A stretch of DNA of 6,858 nt from assembly GCA_017999215.1 (NCBI GenBank), contig JAGOBQ010000225.1, forward strand, positions 1 to 6,858. The letters run 5' to 3'. The stretch's first letter is position 1; the number at the start of each line of letters is the position of its first letter. Position numbers and translations under genes: made by a program. This document shows positions 5,644-6,858 of the stretch, one piece after another. This DNA comes from Thermoanaerobaculia bacterium (GTDB lineage: Bacteria; Acidobacteriota; Thermoanaerobaculia; UBA5066). The notes below the pieces were generated by a model. It saw only the letters and a list, made by a program, of their open reading frames with translations. It did no database searches and was not told the origin of the DNA.

Positions 5644-6539
5644 CGCCGCTCCCTTCCCGTCCAGCCGGCGAGGAGCGCGCGCGCGTCTTCCTGCGCCCGC
5701 GCGGCCTCCACCTCGAGACCCGGCGTCGGCGCCTCGAGGACGAGCGCTTCCAGCATCCGGCGCGCCTCGTCCCTCTTCCCCTTCTCGTAGTCCCAGATCG
5801 CCTCGGCGAGGTAGAGGCGGTTCACGAAGTTCCGCGGTCCGATCTCGACGGCGCGCCGGAGAGCGGCCAGCGCCTCGGTGCGGGAGGCCCAGCCGGTGAC
5901 GAACGGAATCGAAGGCGTCTGGTGGTGCAGGCGGCCGAGGACCCGGTAGCCGCCCCCTTCGTCCCAGGCCGGATCGAGCGCCACGACGGCGGCGGCATAG
6001 TCGCGGATCTTCGCGGCGGCCCCCTGGCGCGCCGCCGCCCCCTTCCCGAAGACGAGCGCCCACTTTCCCCAGTTCACGCCGGCCCAGAGGAAGGCGGGGA
6101 CTGCGTCCGGCGTCCCTTTCAGGCGAGGCGCGAGCGCGACGGGCGAGGCGTCCGCGAGCTCCCTTCCGGCGGCCGCGCCCGCCGCGCGGCGCAGGAGCGC
6201 GAGCGTCTCCTCTCCGACCTTCTTCCCTTCCTCGAAGACCGCCTTCTTCGCCGCTTCGCCGGCCGTGGCGTGCTCCCCGAGGAAGTAGAGCGCCCGCATC
6301 AGCCGCCACCGGGCCCCGACCGACTCGGGATCGGCGGCGACGGCGGCGCGGGCCGCCGCGACGACGTCCCGGGCCGCGGGCTCGGAGGCCGTACCGCCCG
6401 ACGCGCCCGCCGCCCTGCGAGACCAGGCGGCGTCGGCGGCCGCGATCGCGGAGGGTTCCGCCGCGGACGCCGGCTGCGTGCCGAGAAGGAGAGAGACGAG
6501 GAACGGAAATGCCGACATGCCCCGGGTCCTGCGCTGCAT
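5640..6539 (-). CDS. Secreted helical-repeat (TPR-like) protein of unknown function
   Basis: This 299-residue protein starts with a probable signal peptide. It has basic MQRRTRG, a hydrophobic core at about 9-20 and a likely signal peptidase I site after ASA (residue 26) or the next Ala. There is no lipobox cysteine. The mature part is Ala-rich and helical, with TPR-like helix pairs at about 56-108, 174-205 and 221-273, each with the 'A..LDP/IGP' turn typical of TPRs (DPES, DPAWD, GPRNF). A conserved-looking core runs from about 150 to 220 (GVNWGKWALVFGK ... LHHQTPSIPFVTGW). It resembles proteins annotated as TRAP-transporter T-component (TatT) relatives, but no transporter gene is visible nearby and I hold that only weakly. 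The ATG at 6539 has no Shine-Dalgarno; an ATG at 6518 (Met8) has AGGA 8 nt upstream and would still leave a signal peptide. Its stop overlaps the serine acetyltransferase start by 4 bp. Confidence 0.8.
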   Translation of the reverse strand: MQRRTRGMSAFPFLVSLLLGTQPASAAEPSAIAAADAAWSRRAAGASGGTASEPAARDVVAAARAAVAADPESVGARWRLMRALYFLGEHATAGEAAKKAVFEEGKKVGEETLALLRRAAGAAAGRELADASPVALAPRLKGTPDAVPAFLWAGVNWGKWALVFGKGAAARQGAAAKIRDYAAAVVALDPAWDEGGGYRVLGRLHHQTPSIPFVTGWASRTEALAALRRAVEIGPRNFVNRLYLAEAIWDYEKGKRDEARRMLEALVLEAPTPGLEVEAARAQEDARALLAGWTGRERR

Positions 6540-6545
6540 CTTCAG

Positions 6546-6551
6546 ATCTTA
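6546..6551 (-). promoter_or_regulatory. Possible -10 element giving a leaderless or very short leader transcript
   Basis: TAAGAT on the minus strand (four of six to TATAAT, matching TANNNT) ends 6 nt before the A of the ATG at 6539. Transcription would then begin at or next to that ATG. No -35 is visible at 17 bp. Weak on its own, but it fits the lack of a ribosome site before 6539. Confidence 0.35.
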
Positions 6552-6580
6552 CGATCGCCGCCGGCCCGGGGATCCGGTCC

Positions 6581-6590
6581 GCGTGCACGC
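6581..6590. repeat. 10-bp palindrome GCGTGCACGC in the divergent region
   Basis: This perfect palindrome lies 16 bp upstream of the -24 element of the DUF3467 promoter and about 40 bp from the divergent ATG at 6539. It could be a regulator site, but palindromes of this size are not rare in GC-rich DNA. Confidence 0.3.
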
Positions 6591-6606
6591 CGGTGGACGG
6601 CTAGAA

Positions 6607-6621
6607 TGGCACCCTTCTTGC
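6607..6621 (+). promoter_or_regulatory. Candidate sigma-54 (-24/-12) promoter of the DUF3467 gene
   Basis: TGGCAC at 6607-6612, five bases, then TTGC at 6618-6621 reproduces the RpoN consensus TGGCACG-N4-TTGC, except for the last G of the -24 box. GG and GC are separated by the required 10 bp. The predicted transcript start is near 6633, 24 nt before the ATG at 6657. A sigma-70-like TAGAAT at 6602-6607 overlaps it but lacks a -35. The orientation and distance fit the downstream gene. If real, expression needs RpoN and an enhancer-binding protein. Confidence 0.6.
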
Positions 6622-6631
6622 GCATCCCCGG

Positions 6632-6645
6632 ACGATGCGCATCGT
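6632..6645. repeat. 14-bp perfect palindrome at the predicted transcript start, abutting the DUF3467 ribosome site
   Basis: ACGATGCGCATCGT is a perfect palindrome ending directly before GAGGT (6646-6650), the ribosome site of the DUF3467 gene. Part of it (GCGCATC) also occurs at 6620-6626 as a direct copy, and the inverted copy at 6634-6640 can pair with it around a 7-nt loop. It could be an operator or a small 5' hairpin (5-bp stem, GCGC loop). Confidence 0.45.
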
Positions 6646-6656
6646 GAGGTGTCTCA

Positions 6657-6858
6657 ATGGCTGAAGTCCCTCCCAAGGGCGAAGGGGCCGCACCCCCGGC
6701 TCTGCAGTTCTCGATGGACGACTCCGTCGCGAGCGGCGTCTACGCGAACTTCGTCAACATCATCCACAACCCGGCCGAGTTCGTCTTCGACTTCGCCCGG
6801 GCCGTCCCGGGACGGAACGACGTGAGGATCCTCTCCCGGGTCCTCACCACCCCGGTCC
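6657..6858 (+). CDS. DUF3467 family protein, 3' end missing
   Basis: The first 67 residues of a small protein, cut by the right edge. After a Pro/Ala-rich lead (1-15) comes LQFSMDDSVASGVYANFVNI at 16-35. It continues with IHNPAEFVFDFARAVPG at 36-52 and a VRILSRVLTTP strand at 57-66. This 'G.YAN.V.I.H...EFV.DF' block followed by '.P.....SR...TP' is characteristic of the DUF3467 family, whose members are about 100 residues long and have no known function. The ATG at 6657 has GAGGT at 6646-6650, 6 nt upstream. The gene is preceded by the candidate sigma-54 promoter and a palindrome. Family assignment is by recognition of the pattern; I infer no function. Confidence 0.87.
   Translation, partial: MAEVPPKGEGAAPPALQFSMDDSVASGVYANFVNIIHNPAEFVFDFARAVPGRNDVRILSRVLTTPV

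Noticed and set aside
4933..5790. Plus-strand open frame (285 codons) opposite the serine acetyltransferase
   Set aside because: Asp/Arg/Val-rich antisense shadow without any family signal.
5644..6588. N-terminal extension of the serine acetyltransferase frame up to 6588
   Set aside because: The extension is an Arg/Gly-rich shadow of the TPR-like gene in another frame; the ATG at 5643 has a good ribosome site and fits the family length.

Overview
This is a GC-rich bacterial chromosomal window (roughly 70% G+C by eye) with third codon positions almost all G or C. It holds seven complete or near-complete housekeeping-type genes plus two genes cut by the window edges, packed with 4-bp ATGA-type overlaps. 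I see no mobile element, phage gene, CRISPR array, tRNA or rRNA. Gene content (a FYDLN-type acidic zinc-ribbon protein, an EpsC-type long serine acetyltransferase, a DUF3467 protein, a candidate sigma-54 promoter) suggests a soil or sludge lineage such as Acidobacteriota (Thermoanaerobaculia-like) or Myxococcota. This is inference from gene style, not a phylogenetic result.

Layout. (1) Positions 1-3746, minus strand: a four-gene run read right to left. It comprises tgt (queuosine tRNA modification), yajC (Sec translocon accessory), a metallophosphoesterase of the SbcD/YhaO type and its AAA/coiled-coil ATPase partner of the SbcC/YhaN type, the last cut by the left edge. Three of the four genes touch or overlap (ATGA at tgt/yajC, CTGA at nuclease/ATPase). 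The metallophosphoesterase follows yajC after a short gap that carries a strong hairpin on the yajC stop codon. (2) Positions 3747-3893: divergent intergenic region with a good extended -10 sigma-70-type promoter facing right. (3) Positions 3894-4719, plus strand: the FYDLN zinc-ribbon gene overlapping folK (HPPK, folate biosynthesis). folK has no ATG/GTG/TTG start and appears to use ACG. (4) Positions 4723-6539, minus strand: a secreted helical-repeat (TPR-like) protein translationally coupled to a serine O-acetyltransferase, converging on folK with 3 bp between stop codons. (5) Positions 6540-6656: divergent intergenic region with a near-perfect -24/-12 (sigma-54) promoter and palindromes. 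(6) Positions 6657-6858: start of a DUF3467 gene, cut by the right edge.

How the genes relate. The nuclease and ATPase almost certainly form one DNA-end-processing complex. tgt-yajC is a classic pairing, but the usual downstream secD/secF are not here; the repair pair takes their place. The remaining genes belong to separate pathways (folate, cysteine, queuosine), so the grouping is probably economical packing rather than one pathway. No clearly new system is visible. The points most worth a second look are the two non-standard start codons (folK ACG, ATPase CTG), the sigma-54 promoter with adjoining palindrome ahead of the DUF3467 gene, and the stop-codon hairpin of yajC.
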